In this document: piece after piece, positions 31,921 through 41,332 of the stretch | Layout of the letters: every line of letters begins with the position of its first letter | Numbering within the stretch: position 1 is the first letter of the stretch | Position numbers and translations under genes: made by a program | The notes under the pieces: model-generated | What the model was told of the DNA's origin: nothing | The model's input: the letters and a program-made list of their open reading frames with translations, nothing else | Database searches by the model: none | Assembly (NCBI RefSeq): GCF_902706295.1 | Contig: NZ_CACSJJ010000009.1 | Coordinates: forward strand, 124,001-188,000 | Reading direction: 5' to 3' | Length of the DNA: 64,000 nt | Origin: Arthrobacter sp. 18067 | GTDB taxonomy: Bacteria; Actinomycetota; Actinomycetes; Actinomycetales; Micrococcaceae

Positions 31921-32414
31921 GCTGTGGCTCCTTCGTGGGGTTTGTTCAGTTCAAGCCGCATGATCAGGGCGTCAGTGCCGTCGCGGTAGTAGCGGGGACG
32001 GACGTGGATCTGTTCGAACCCGAAGCGCAGGTACAATTGCTGGGCCCGGGGATTGTCCGCGCGGACCTCCAACAGCACGTCCGCCGCACGGCGGCGCCGC
32101 GCTTCATCGATCAATTCGGTCAGGACAGCGGAGCCGATTCCCTTGCCTTCGAATTCAGGCACAACGGCGATCGTCTGGACGTCCGCGATCGGCTCGATGC
32201 ACATCAGCCCTGCGTAGGCCACGATCTCCCCGGCAACCTCCGCCACCACGTAGCGACGGGTCTCAAGCTGGGCCAGTTCGTCGAAGAACATCTGCAACGG
32301 CCAGGCGTCCACGGGGAACAGCCGACGCTCCAGGGCCTCCACCGCCGGGATGTCGGCTTCCGTCATGTCCCGCAGGGTTACCCCGGCGAGCTCAAGCTTG
32401 GGTGACAATTTCAC
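31917..32414 (-). CDS. rimI: Ribosomal protein alanine N-acetyltransferase RimI
   Basis: About 165 aa GNAT enzyme that acetylates the N-terminal alanine of ribosomal protein S18. The acetyl-CoA binding motif is [19 protein letters not shown], and the C-terminal [19 protein letters not shown] is the RimI hallmark. The start chosen is GTG at 32414, 13 bases after the tsaB stop. Its TGA overlaps the tsaD GTG, so it is translationally coupled within the t6A cluster. Confidence 0.92.
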   Translation of the reverse strand: MKLSPKLELAGVTLRDMTEADIPAVEALERRLFPVDAWPLQMFFDELAQLETRRYVVAEVAGEIVAYAGLMCIEPIADVQTIAVVPEFEGKGIGSAVLTELIDEARRRRAADVLLEVRADNPRAQQLYLRFGFEQIHVRPRYYRDGTDALIMRLELNKPHEGATA

Positions 32415-32427
32415 AGTTTCCGTCCCA

Positions 32428-33099
32428 TCAGAGAGCACGTTTCCGGGGCCCGGGAACCTGGGCATCCGATTCCCGCAAGTACAGGGGTGTGGAGTCCAGC
32501 AACGCCTGCCCGGCCGTGAGTTTGGCCAACGCGAACTGGCCCAGTGACGCTGCATCGGGCTGGGTACGGGCGAAGTCTTCATCCGCCCTGAGGACGTCAG
32601 CGTACAAGCCTGCGCCGGCGCCGAACACCGGCAAGTCCGGAAGTCCTGAGGCGAAGCCCACATGTGGGCCGTCCACCAGCTCGGGCAGCTGACTGTCGGC
32701 GAGTGTGTAGCGTGCCCAATAAACCTCTTTGCGTCGGGCATCTGTGGCCACCAGGAACTCAGGCGCGGCCGATGTGGACCCGGCCACCTCAAGGGCGATC
32801 GCGTCCAGGCTCATCAGGCCGTACAGCGGCTTGTTCCACACGAAGGCCAACGTTCGCGCCGTTGCAATGCCGGAACGCAGACCCGTGAAGGGGCCCGGCC
32901 CTACCCCCGTGACGATCGCATCAATGTCCGCGCCCGTGACGCCTGCCCCAGCCAAGAGCTTTTCGATGCCGGGGGCCAGGACTTCAGCGTGGCTGCGGGT
33001 GTCCTCCGTAGCGAAGGAATCCACCACGCTTTCCATGGCATCGTCCGAGATCAAGGCGGCGCTTGCCACTGCGGAGGTGTCTATGGCCAGGATCAGCAT
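32428..33099 (-). CDS. tsaB: tRNA threonylcarbamoyladenosine biosynthesis protein TsaB
   Basis: 223 aa, ASKHA-fold scaffold partner of TsaD. The signatures are MLILAIDTSAVASAALI at the N-terminus and VTGVGPGPFTGLRSGIATA. The C-terminal half is the usual poorly conserved region. Its ATG shares an A with the tsaE TGA (TGATG), so translation is coupled. Confidence 0.95.
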   Translation of the reverse strand: MLILAIDTSAVASAALISDDAMESVVDSFATEDTRSHAEVLAPGIEKLLAGAGVTGADIDAIVTGVGPGPFTGLRSGIATARTLAFVWNKPLYGLMSLDAIALEVAGSTSAAPEFLVATDARRKEVYWARYTLADSQLPELVDGPHVGFASGLPDLPVFGAGAGLYADVLRADEDFARTQPDAASLGQFALAKLTAGQALLDSTPLYLRESDAQVPGPRKRAL

Positions 33100-33665
33100 C
33101 AGTTGCCTTCCTCTGGTGACGTGGTTTTAACAAGTCGCGGAGCCTCTGCCCAGCGGGGACCATACCCCCGGAAAACAAGGGTGCGGGGTTCGTCGTCGTC
33201 ATCGGTATCGAAGTCCAGGACATCGTCCCCTGACGATGGCATGCCAACTGCCCGGTACAGGTCAACCTCCAAGCGGCTGTCCGAGAGATGCTCCACGCGG
33301 TCCCGGCCCCATTCCACAACGGTGACTGCAGTGTCCATCGTGTTCTCCAGATCGATGTCGTCGATCTCTGCCGCCGATTCCAGCCGGTAGGCATCCACAT
33401 GAACCAGATCCGGACCGCCGGGCCGGGGGCCATCGGCAAGATTGGGGTGGATCCTTACCAACACAAAGGTGGGTGAAATGATGCCGGCACGGACTCCGAG
33501 ACCCTCGCCAAGCCCCTGGGTGAACGTCGTCTTGCCCGCGCCCAGCTCGCCGGTCAGGACCAGGAGGTCCCCTGCTTCAAGCACCTCACCCAAAGCTGCC
33601 GCGAGCGCGTGGGTCTGTTCCGCCGTCGTGACCTTCAGCGTGCGCTCCCATTGGGGTTCGCTCAC
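33099..33665 (-). CDS. tsaE: tRNA threonylcarbamoyladenosine biosynthesis ATPase TsaE
   Basis: 188 aa P-loop ATPase that supports t6A synthesis by the TsaBD complex. Walker A GELGAGKTTFTQGLGEGLG lies near residues 41-59, followed by SPTFVLVRIHPN and the VVEWGRDRVEHL block with the conserved Trp/Glu. A longer acidic region follows (GDDVLDFDTDDDDEPRT) than in compact homologues. The GTG start overlaps the alr TGA. Confidence 0.95.
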   Translation of the reverse strand: MSEPQWERTLKVTTAEQTHALAAALGEVLEAGDLLVLTGELGAGKTTFTQGLGEGLGVRAGIISPTFVLVRIHPNLADGPRPGGPDLVHVDAYRLESAAEIDDIDLENTMDTAVTVVEWGRDRVEHLSDSRLEVDLYRAVGMPSSGDDVLDFDTDDDDEPRTLVFRGYGPRWAEAPRLVKTTSPEEGN

Positions 33666-34915
33666 AGCGCTGCCGTTTCCGGCGCCTGGCGTGCAGCCGT
33701 GTGGGCTTCGGCCCGGGCGGGCACCTCGTTGATATAGCTGCGTGGGACGCGGGGACTGATCCTAGTGACGATTTCGTAGTTGTTTGTTCCCGCGGCTGCT
33801 GCCCAATCGTCCGCAGTGGGGCCGCCGTCGGCACCGTTGCCGAGCATGACGGCTTCGGCGCCTTTGAAGGCGGCCGCCGCTTCAGGAGTCAGCGGTCCGA
33901 GGTCTATGACCATTTGGTCCATCGCGATCCGGCCCACCACCGGGTAGTTGACACCGTTGACGCGGACCGGTCCGCCAGTCGCGATGCGGGGAACGCCGTC
34001 GGCATAGCCCAGTGGCACCAGGCCGAGCGTGCTTTCCTCGCTGGTGCGGTAGTTGAGACCGTACGAGACGCCCTGGCCCTGCGGCACCTTCTTGCAGTTG
34101 GACAGAAGTGTCCGCACGGTCATGGCCGGATGCAGGCCAAGCTCCGCGGACGTGGCCCCTTCGAATGGTGAGAGACCGTAGATACCGAGGCCAACTCGGA
34201 CAAGGTCGAAGTGTGAGTCCGGACGGGACAAGGTGGCAGGCGTGTTGGCAATGTGGCGGACTTCTGTGTCCACGCCGGCGTCCTCGGCCATGGCGATTGC
34301 CTCGCGGAAGACGGCGAGCTGCTCATCGGTTTCAGGGCGGTGGGGCTCATCGGCCACAGCGAGGTGCGAGAAGATGCCAACCACCCGCAACAGGCCCTGG
34401 TCCTGGTATTCCATGGCCTGGCCCAACAACTGGTCCAAGTCTGCAACGGTGCAACCGTTACGGCCCAGGCCCGTGTCCACCTTCAGGTGGACCCGCGCGG
34501 GCCGTTCCTGTTCGCGGGCCGCCGCGACTACGGAGTCCAGCTCCCAACCGGAAATTCCGACGTCGATTCCGGCGGCCACGGCCGCCTGGAAGTTGCTTTC
34601 ACGGGTGTGCAGCCAAGCAAGCAAGGGGGCATCCACACCGGCTGCGCGCAAGGCGAGAGCCTCCGAAATGTGCGCGACACCGAGCCAGGCGGCTCCGGCG
34701 TCGAGGGCGGCCCGGGCTACCTGCACGGCCCCGTGGCCATAAGCGTCCGCCTTCACCACGGCCATGACCGAGGCGGGCGATGCGATGGCGACGAACTGTC
34801 GAACATTGTGCCGCACGGCTTCGAGGTCAATCACGGCGGAGCGTTCAAGCACCGCCGACTTTGCTATGGAGGCTTTCGACCCGATACCGATATCTGCAGC
34901 TGCTTCGTAAGTCAC
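33662..34915 (-). CDS. alr: Alanine racemase
   Basis: 417-aa PLP enzyme that makes D-alanine for peptidoglycan. The PLP lysine is Lys55 in VMAVVKADAYGHGAVQVA, and the catalytic tyrosine lies in GVSYGLNYRT. C-terminal GRIAMDQMVIDLG is conserved. The N-terminus (MTYEAAADIGIG...) is about 20 residues longer than the minimal family; the GTG at 34915 lacks a strong ribosome binding site. First gene of the tightly overlapping cluster with tsaE, tsaB, rimI and tsaD. Confidence 0.95.
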   Translation of the reverse strand: MTYEAAADIGIGSKASIAKSAVLERSAVIDLEAVRHNVRQFVAIASPASVMAVVKADAYGHGAVQVARAALDAGAAWLGVAHISEALALRAAGVDAPLLAWLHTRESNFQAAVAAGIDVGISGWELDSVVAAAREQERPARVHLKVDTGLGRNGCTVADLDQLLGQAMEYQDQGLLRVVGIFSHLAVADEPHRPETDEQLAVFREAIAMAEDAGVDTEVRHIANTPATLSRPDSHFDLVRVGLGIYGLSPFEGATSAELGLHPAMTVRTLLSNCKKVPQGQGVSYGLNYRTSEESTLGLVPLGYADGVPRIATGGPVRVNGVNYPVVGRIAMDQMVIDLGPLTPEAAAAFKGAEAVMLGNGADGGPTADDWAAAAGTNNYEIVTRISPRVPRSYINEVPARAEAHTAARQAPETAAL

Positions 34916-34971
34916 CCTAGAGATTCTAGTAGTGCCGGTGAATTCGGGTTAACTGCGGGGCTGGCGCTTCC

Positions 34972-36057
34972 CTACTGTGCGTCCGACAAGTGCGCGATCG
35001 TTGCCCGGGCACGTCGTTGGGCCTCCGCAGGGATGTCCTTAACGATTGGTTCCAGGAACGCGAAGCGCCGCAGCCACTGGCTGGACTGGCGTTCCTTCCT
35101 CGCGTTGGCCCGTTGCCACCAGTCGGCGATGTCGCCCCATCCGGGCGCCGCCAGGGAGCCGCCCACTTCCTGGACTGCAAGCGAGGCGCACAGGTTGGCG
35201 AAGCGAAGCCGGTCCCCCAGCCTCCATCCCGCCAGGCACCCCACAATGAAGGCTGCCCCAAAGCAGTCGCCTGCACCAGTGGGGTCGTAGGCGGATACAG
35301 GCAGGGATGGCACCCATTCTTCCTCGCCGGTCTCCGAGTCCACGGCCACGGCACCCTGTGGCCCGAGCGTCACGACGGCTACGGGAACGCGGTCAGCCAA
35401 GGAATAGAGCGCAGCCCACGGGTCCGCCTTGCCAGTGAAGGCCATGGCTTCGGGCGCATTGGGCAGGAAGGCGTGGAAGTTCTCCAGCAGGTCAAGCCGG
35501 CGCTCTGACCACTCCCCGGTGGGGTCCCACCCCACCACGCCGAACAGTTTGGTACCGGACTCCTTCGCTGCGAGCATCCACGGTTCCAACTCCTCACCCA
35601 GATCAGCGACGGCGGCGAGCGCTTTGGGCGGCTGCCCGATCAGCTCGGAGGAACTGATGGGAGCGGGATGCCCGTGGGTGACCATTGATCTGTCCTGGTT
35701 CACGCACATGGAAACAGTGACCGGCGAGTGCCAGCCCGGAACCGTCCGCGACAACGAGAGATCAACATGCTCCTGGGTTTCGAGGATCTGCCAGTTGTAG
35801 TCGCCGTAGCCATCGTCCCCGAAGGTCGCTGCGAGGTTGGTCCGCAGGCCCAGCCGGGCAGCAGCGATGGCTTGGTTGGCCACGCCTCCAGGGCAACTTC
35901 CCATGCCCTCGCTCCAGACCTCCGTGCCGGGTTCGGGCGCATGCGGGAGTCCCGTAAAGATGATGTCCTGGAAAACTGTTCCCGTCAGGAGAAGGTCGCA
36001 GTGGTTGTCCCCATCCGGGCGCACGGCAGCAAGGGGATCAAAACGTCGCTGGGGCAT
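34972..36057 (-). CDS. PfkB-family carbohydrate kinase
   Basis: About 361 aa. The ribokinase-fold markers are GTVFQDIIFTGLPHAP, GMGSCPGGVANQAIAAARLG near the N-terminus, and the catalytic SAYDPTGAGDCFGAAFIVG with the general-base aspartate. The sugar substrate is unknown. The start chosen is ATG at 36057, with GGAG 10 bases upstream; an ATG at 36066 is the alternative. It is divergent from the GH4 glycosidase gene (73 bases between starts), suggesting both serve one sugar pathway under shared control. Confidence 0.88.
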   Translation of the reverse strand: MPQRRFDPLAAVRPDGDNHCDLLLTGTVFQDIIFTGLPHAPEPGTEVWSEGMGSCPGGVANQAIAAARLGLRTNLAATFGDDGYGDYNWQILETQEHVDLSLSRTVPGWHSPVTVSMCVNQDRSMVTHGHPAPISSSELIGQPPKALAAVADLGEELEPWMLAAKESGTKLFGVVGWDPTGEWSERRLDLLENFHAFLPNAPEAMAFTGKADPWAALYSLADRVPVAVVTLGPQGAVAVDSETGEEEWVPSLPVSAYDPTGAGDCFGAAFIVGCLAGWRLGDRLRFANLCASLAVQEVGGSLAAPGWGDIADWWQRANARKERQSSQWLRRFAFLEPIVKDIPAEAQRRARATIAHLSDAQ

Positions 36058-36094
36058 AGCGTCCATGCTCCGCAGACTACGCTGCACCTGCTGG

Positions 36095-36124
36095 GCTGCA
36101 TAGACTTGCGACGCTGCATAGACT
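36095..36124. repeat. Two direct repeats upstream of the GH4 gene
   Basis: GCTGCATAGACT occurs at 36095-36106 and 36113-36124, an 18-base period. The second copy ends 6 bases before the GH4 ATG. Each copy contains TAGACT, which could act as a -10 box; from the second, transcription would start at the ATG and give a leaderless mRNA. A regulator site shared by the divergent PfkB and GH4 genes is also possible. Confidence 0.5.
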
Positions 36125-36130
36125 CGGACC

Positions 36131-37528
36131 ATGCGGCTCATGATCGCCGGTGGCGGCGGCTTCCGGGTTCCCCTTGTCTACCGGGCTTTATGTGCGGGTC
36201 CCTTCGCCGGGCTGGTGGACGAGCTCGTCCTCTACGACGTGGACGCGGCACGGCTCGCTGCCATTGAAGCGGTTGTCCGGGACATGCCCGCCACCGAGAG
36301 TTCCGCTCCCGCCATCGTGGTATCCACCGACCTTCGGGCGGCCCTCACCGGGACGGACATGGTCTTTGCTGCCATCCGTCCAGGCGGCACTGCCGGGAGG
36401 ATCTCCGACGAACGCGTGGCACTGGAACTCGGCCTTCTGGGCCAGGAAACCACGGGCGCCGGCGGGATCGCTTATGCGCTCCGAACCATTCCCCGCATGC
36501 TGGAACTTGCCGAGGCGATGCGGCGTCATTGCCCCGATGCGTGGCTCATCAATTTCACCAATCCCGCCGGCATGGTTACGGAGGCACTGGGACCTGTTTT
36601 GGGCCGCAAGGTCATCGGCATCTGCGATTCCGCCGGGGGCCTGGTCCAGCGGGCGGCCCGGGCTGTGGGCGCGCCGTTGAAAGAAGGGACACTCGACGGC
36701 GTGGGCTACTTCGGGCTGAACCATCTCGGTTGGCTTTACCGTTTGGCACCGGGCGGCCGGGACCTGTTGCCGGGGCTGTTGTCCGACCATGCCGCACTTG
36801 AGTCCATGGAAGAGGGCAGATTGTTTGGGCAGCACACCCTGCTGCAACTGGGCTGCCTGCCCAACGAATACCTTTACTACTATTACCAAACGGCGCAGGC
36901 AACTGATGCCATCCGCCGGCAACGCGAAACCCGCGGAGCGTCAATTCACCAGCAGCAGAGTTCCCTCTACCCGGCTCTGGTCCACGCCGCCCACCCGTTT
37001 GCGTTGTGGGACGCCGCCCGCCGGTCCCGCGAAGAAGGCTACTTGGCCGAAGCCCGCACGCACGGGGAGCAGCGGGACGAGGAAGACCTGGCCGGAGGCG
37101 GTTACGAGCGCGTGGCCTTGTCCGTCATGCGTGCCCTGTCAGGCGGCGGAGCCACCCAGCTGATCCTGAATGTGCCCAACGCTCCGGTGTCGACCGCCAG
37201 TGACCGGGCCCCAGCGGAACTGGCCGTGCCCGGACTGCCGGCGGACGCCGTCGTCGAGGTTCCGTGCGAGGTGACTCCCGACGGCGCGTTGCCGCTTGCG
37301 CAGGAACGGCCAGGCGGGCAGTTCCTGACCCTGATGCAGCACGTCAAGGAGGTGGAGCGGCTGACGATCCATGCAGTCGTTTCCGGCGAGCGCCATGCCG
37401 CCATTGGCGCGTTCGCGGCGCACCCGCTGATTGGCTCCGCGGAACTGGGAGACCAGCTCCTTGAAGGCTATGAAGCGGCTTTTCCCGAACTGGCGCAGTT
37501 ATGGGGCCCTACAGCTTCCGGTACATGA
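36131..37528 (+). CDS. Glycoside hydrolase family 4 (6-phospho-glycosidase type)
   Basis: 465 aa. The NAD+-binding N-terminus MRLMIAGGGGFRVPLVYRAL is followed by FAAIRPGG, the family motif LINFTNPAGMVTEAL, and the metal-binding Cys165 in GICDSAGG with His198 in FGLNHLGW. GH4 enzymes need NAD+ and a divalent metal and cleave (often 6-phospho-) glycosides by redox-assisted elimination. The exact sugar is not evident. It lies opposite a PfkB kinase gene. Its 3' end overlaps that of the converging GNAT gene by 20 bases. Confidence 0.9.
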   Translation: MRLMIAGGGGFRVPLVYRALCAGPFAGLVDELVLYDVDAARLAAIEAVVRDMPATESSAPAIVVSTDLRAALTGTDMVFAAIRPGGTAGRISDERVALELGLLGQETTGAGGIAYALRTIPRMLELAEAMRRHCPDAWLINFTNPAGMVTEALGPVLGRKVIGICDSAGGLVQRAARAVGAPLKEGTLDGVGYFGLNHLGWLYRLAPGGRDLLPGLLSDHAALESMEEGRLFGQHTLLQLGCLPNEYLYYYYQTAQATDAIRRQRETRGASIHQQQSSLYPALVHAAHPFALWDAARRSREEGYLAEARTHGEQRDEEDLAGGGYERVALSVMRALSGGGATQLILNVPNAPVSTASDRAPAELAVPGLPADAVVEVPCEVTPDGALPLAQERPGGQFLTLMQHVKEVERLTIHAVVSGERHAAIGAFAAHPLIGSAELGDQLLEGYEAAFPELAQLWGPTASGT

Positions 37529-38018
37529 CGTGGAGGCCGACGTAACCGATCTCCGGGTGGTCAAAAGCCTCAGGCACCGTGGCGAGGATCCGGAAGCCCA
37601 TGGACTGCCACAGCCACACTGCGCGGACGTTGCTCTCCACCACGGCGTTGTACTGCATCGCGTAGAACCCCGCAGCCTTGGCCTCGCTCAGGGAGTAGGC
37701 GCACAAAGCCCGGGCGATTCCCTGGCCCGAGTTGTTGGCACCCACCATGTACCCGGCGTTGGCAACGTGGCTCCCACCGCCGGCTTGGTTGGCGTGGAAC
37801 TCCCCCGTGCCCAGGACCTCGTCCGTGTCCTTGTGGACTGCCACGAATGTCTGACCGGGAGCGTCTTTGGTCCATTTGCTCCGGGCGTCTTCCTCAGTGG
37901 TGTCGCGGTCCCAGGTAAATGTCTCGCCGTCTCGAATGACCGGTTCAAGGATGGTCCAGATACCGGGCCAGTCCTTAGGGGTTGCTTTGCGGATGTCGAA
38001 AGTCTGTTCTTGGCTCAC
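37509..38018 (-). CDS. GNAT family N-acetyltransferase
   Basis: About 169 aa. IRKATPKDWPGIWTILEPVI is the GNAT N-terminus, the acetyl-CoA loop lies in VGANNSGQGIARALCAYSL, and YNAVVESNVRAVWLWQSMGF is the C-terminal motif B. The substrate is unknown. Start candidates are GTG at 38018 (chosen), 38045, or further upstream; none has a strong ribosome binding site. It is divergent from mshA and converges with the GH4 gene. Confidence 0.87.
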   Translation of the reverse strand: MSQEQTFDIRKATPKDWPGIWTILEPVIRDGETFTWDRDTTEEDARSKWTKDAPGQTFVAVHKDTDEVLGTGEFHANQAGGGSHVANAGYMVGANNSGQGIARALCAYSLSEAKAAGFYAMQYNAVVESNVRAVWLWQSMGFRILATVPEAFDHPEIGYVGLHVMYRKL

Positions 38019-38143
38019 AGCGGCCACGCTAGCAGCCTTGGACACTGCGGGGTTGTCCCCAAATTCAGTTGGCGGGCAGGAGTAGTGTTTTCTGCAGGGC
38101 AAACATGGTTTTGCTGTTTGCTGTGAATGTCAGGAGGAATGCG

Positions 38144-39388
38144 GTGCCGTTGATCCGTCGGGTGGCGTTCCTGTCGTTGCATACCTCCCCCATGGAGCAG
38201 CCCGGAGCCGGGGATGCCGGTGGGATGAACGTCTACGTTCGGGCGTTGGCGATGGCGCTGGCGGAGTCCGGTGTGGAGGTGGAGATCTTCACCCGTTCCA
38301 CCAAGGCGAGCCAACCCGCCGTCGAGCATCCAGGGCCCGGCGTCTGCGTCCACAACGTCATGGCCGGACCGCGACGGAAACTGCCCAAGGAAGAACTACC
38401 GGCGCTCCTGCATCAGATGGTGGAAGAAGTTGACAGGATCCGCGGCAGCCAACTGCACGGCCGCTACGATGCCATCCATTCGCACTACTGGGTTTCCGGA
38501 GTGGCCGGGCTTGAGTTGTCCGAGCTGTGGGGTGTTCCACTGGTGCACACCATGCACACCATGGCCAAAGTCAAGAACCTTGTCCTCGAATCCGGTGAAC
38601 GTCCGGAGCCGCGCCGCCGCGAAGAGGGCGAACAGCGGATCGTCGATGGTGCTGCGCGGCTGGTGGCCAATACTCCCGCTGAGGCCGATGAACTGGTTTC
38701 CCACTACGGTGCCGACCTTGACCGGATCGATGTGGCGCCGCCCGGGGTGGACCTCAAAGTGTTCACGCCGTCCTTCAGACGGAAATCGCGCAGGGAGCGC
38801 GACGTTCGACCTGACAGCTTCCACATTCTCTTCGCCGGACGAATCCAGCGACTCAAGGGCCCCCAGGTGTTCGTCAAGGCAGCCGGAATCCTGCGAAAGC
38901 GCCGGCCGGACATCGATCTTGAGATGACCATCCTGGGATCACTCAGCGGGGCCAAGGACTTCAACCTCCAGCACATCATCGAAGACGCCGGGCTTGCCGA
39001 CGTCGTCACGCACCGCCCGCCGGTAGTGGCACCTGAGCTGGCCAGTTGGTTCCGTTCGGCAGACGTCGTGGTGATGCCCTCCTTCAGCGAATCCTTCGGT
39101 TTGGTCGCCCTGGAAGCACAGGCGTGCGGCACACCCGTGGTGGCTACGAATGTAGGCGGCCTGTCCCGCGCCATCTCAGACGGAAGGACTGGCATGCTGG
39201 TGGACGGCCACGACCCCTCCGACTGGGCAGACGCCCTCGAAGACTTATATGACGATGCCCAGACACGGGAAGACATGGGCCGGCTGGCCGCCACCCACGC
39301 CGAGTCCTTCGGATGGCAACGGACGGCAGCCATCACCTTGGAAAGCTACCGCGAAGCAGTAGGAGGCCTGCTGGTCCCGCGGCGCTGA
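38144..39388 (+). CDS. mshA: D-inositol-3-phosphate glycosyltransferase MshA
   Basis: About 414-aa GT-B family 4 enzyme that transfers GlcNAc from UDP-GlcNAc to 1L-myo-inositol 1-phosphate, the first committed step of mycothiol. Hallmarks are [20 protein letters not shown] (acceptor site), [44 protein letters not shown] and the nucleotide-sugar site [20 protein letters not shown]. The start is GTG at 38144, 7 bases after AGGAGG. Ino1, which supplies the inositol phosphate, lies in this window at 41.3 kb. Confidence 0.95.
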   Translation: MPLIRRVAFLSLHTSPMEQPGAGDAGGMNVYVRALAMALAESGVEVEIFTRSTKASQPAVEHPGPGVCVHNVMAGPRRKLPKEELPALLHQMVEEVDRIRGSQLHGRYDAIHSHYWVSGVAGLELSELWGVPLVHTMHTMAKVKNLVLESGERPEPRRREEGEQRIVDGAARLVANTPAEADELVSHYGADLDRIDVAPPGVDLKVFTPSFRRKSRRERDVRPDSFHILFAGRIQRLKGPQVFVKAAGILRKRRPDIDLEMTILGSLSGAKDFNLQHIIEDAGLADVVTHRPPVVAPELASWFRSADVVVMPSFSESFGLVALEAQACGTPVVATNVGGLSRAISDGRTGMLVDGHDPSDWADALEDLYDDAQTREDMGRLAATHAESFGWQRTAAITLESYREAVGGLLVPRR

Positions 39389-39492
39389 GTCTTGGCCCGG
39401 ATCCCGCTCCAGGGCTGATAGATTGTCGCGCACAGCGTATGAACGCCTGCAGCACCATCCACGCTGCAGGGACACTCAGCCGAAGGACAACG

Positions 39493-41178
39493 ATGTCTGA
39501 AAAGGTCATGACTGATCTTGAAATTGCCCGCAACGCCACCATGCTGCCCATCGAGGACATCGCCGAACGGGCGGGCATCAACGTGGATGCCCTGGAGCTG
39601 TACGGGCCATACAAGGCGAAAATCAATCCGGCCAAACTGGTACTCCCGTCCGGGAAGCCCAACGGCAAGGTGGTGCTCGTATCTGCCATGTCGCCCACTC
39701 CTGCCGGCGAAGGCAAATCCACCACCACAGTGGGACTCGCGGACTCCCTGGCCCGTGCAGGGCACAAAGTGATGATCGCTTTGCGCGAGCCCTCCCTGGG
39801 TCCCATCCTGGGCATGAAGGGCGGCGCCACAGGTGGCGGCTACTCCCAGGTGTTGCCCATGGACGACATCAACCTGCATTTCACTGGCGACTTCCACGCC
39901 ATCACATCTGCGAACAACGCGCTCATGGCGCTGGTGGACAACCACATCTTCCAAGGGAACGAACTTGGAATCGATCCCCGCCGCATGACGTTCAAACGCG
40001 TGCTGGACATGAACGACCGCTCACTGCGGGAAGTCGTCATCGGGCTCGGTGGGCCCATGCAGGGAGTGCCCCGGCAGGACGGCTTCGACATCACGGTCGC
40101 TTCCGAGATCATGGCGGTCTTCTGTCTCGCCACGGACCTCGACGACCTCAGGGCGCGTCTTGGACGGATCACTTTTGGGTACACCCATGACCGTGTGCCG
40201 GTCACTGTGGCGGACCTTGGTGTGGAGGGTGCCCTGACCATGCTCTTGAAGGACGCCATCAAACCCAACCTCGTCCAGACCATCGCCGGAACGCCGGCGT
40301 TGGTACATGGTGGACCGTTCGCCAACATTGCCCATGGCTGCAATTCCCTGATCGCCACCACCACCGCAATGCAGCTGGCCGACATCGTGGTCACCGAGGC
40401 CGGATTCGGAGCCGACCTGGGCGCCGAAAAGTACATGAACATCAAGGCGCGCATCGCCGAGGTGGCGCCATCCGCCGTCGTGGTCGTAGCAACCATCCGT
40501 GCCCTCAAGATGCAGGGCGGGGTTCCCAAGGACCAACTCAGCCAGCCCAACGTCGAGGCCGTGGCTGCGGGGGTGGAGAACCTGAAGAGGCACGTTGGGA
40601 ACGTCGCAAAGTTCGGTATCTCCCCTGTTGTCGCCATCAACAAGTTCGGCACCGACACTCCCGAGGAACTTCAGTGGCTCTTGGCTTGGTGCGCCGCGGA
40701 AGGCGTGGAGGCCGCCGTCGCTGATGTTTGGGGCCACGGAGGTGGAGGCGACGGCGGTGACGAGTTGGCCGCGAAGGTGGCAGCTGCCCTGGGCGCCCCG
40801 TCCAACTTCCATCACCTCTACCCCCTGGGACTCAGCGTTGAGGACAAGATCCGAACGATTGTGCAGGAGATCTACGGTGCCGAGGGCGTCGAATTCTCGG
40901 TTCCGGCCTTGAAACGCCTCGCCGAGATCGACAAGAACGGCTGGTCCGGTCTCCCCGTCTGCATGGCCAAAACACAGTACTCGTTCACGGACGACGCCTC
41001 CAGGCTCGGCGCACCCAAGGGATTCAGGGTCCATGTCCGAGACCTGATCCCCAAGACCGGGGCAGGGTTCATTGTCGCCTTGACCGGGGCCGTCATGACC
41101 ATGCCGGGCCTGCCAAAGGAACCGGCGGCGATGCGCATGGACGTGGACGCTGAAGGACAGCCCACCGGCCTCTTCTGA
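39493..41178 (+). CDS. fhs: Formate-tetrahydrofolate ligase
   Basis: 561 aa. Makes 10-formyl-THF from formate, ATP and THF for one-carbon metabolism. The ATP-binding P-loop [20 protein letters not shown] is followed by the family signatures [20 protein letters not shown] and [15 protein letters not shown]-terminal [16 protein letters not shown] is conserved. ATG at 39493 follows GAAGGAC. It is separated from the mshA stop by 104 bases, and a bidirectional terminator lies downstream. Confidence 0.97.
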   Translation: MSEKVMTDLEIARNATMLPIEDIAERAGINVDALELYGPYKAKINPAKLVLPSGKPNGKVVLVSAMSPTPAGEGKSTTTVGLADSLARAGHKVMIALREPSLGPILGMKGGATGGGYSQVLPMDDINLHFTGDFHAITSANNALMALVDNHIFQGNELGIDPRRMTFKRVLDMNDRSLREVVIGLGGPMQGVPRQDGFDITVASEIMAVFCLATDLDDLRARLGRITFGYTHDRVPVTVADLGVEGALTMLLKDAIKPNLVQTIAGTPALVHGGPFANIAHGCNSLIATTTAMQLADIVVTEAGFGADLGAEKYMNIKARIAEVAPSAVVVVATIRALKMQGGVPKDQLSQPNVEAVAAGVENLKRHVGNVAKFGISPVVAINKFGTDTPEELQWLLAWCAAEGVEAAVADVWGHGGGGDGGDELAAKVAAALGAPSNFHHLYPLGLSVEDKIRTIVQEIYGAEGVEFSVPALKRLAEIDKNGWSGLPVCMAKTQYSFTDDASRLGAPKGFRVHVRDLIPKTGAGFIVALTGAVMTMPGLPKEPAAMRMDVDAEGQPTGLF

Positions 41179-41277
41179 CGCTCTCACCTCCAACCCCCTT
41201 CCGCCCAACCCTCTCTCACTCTCTTGAAGAAAGTGAGAGAAGATCGGCCCACAAGCGACAGGACGTGAGAGAGCGTC
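41177..41277. repeat. Nested inverted repeats built from CTCTCAC/GTGAGAG
   Basis: Outer arms GACGCTCTCAC (41177-41187) and GTGAGAGAGCGTC (41265-41277) are complementary apart from an extra CT. Inside them, TCTCTCACT and AGTGAGAGA (41212-41240) form a second hairpin. The block begins at the fhs stop and precedes the terminator, and is low in coding potential. It resembles an intergenic palindromic element. Confidence 0.65.
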
Positions 41278-41287
41278 GGGAGACGAC

Positions 41288-41318
41288 AAACGCCCCCGTA
41301 TCGGATACGGGGGCGTTT
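41288..41318. terminator. Bidirectional intrinsic terminator between fhs and ino1
   Basis: AAACGCCCCCGTATC pairs with GATACGGGGGCGTTT, a 15-bp perfect stem with no real loop. Short T-runs lie on both sides, so it can end transcription from both converging genes. Confidence 0.85.
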
Positions 41319-41332
41319 GATGTAACGGGGGT

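Noticed and set aside
36131..37528. GH4 gene as a malate/lactate dehydrogenase
   Set aside because: The N-terminal nucleotide-binding fold is similar, but FTNPAG, the metal-site Cys165 and His198 are GH4 features.
41177..41318. Insertion-sequence remnant
   Set aside because: No transposase fragment or target duplication is visible; the palindromes and terminator explain the region.
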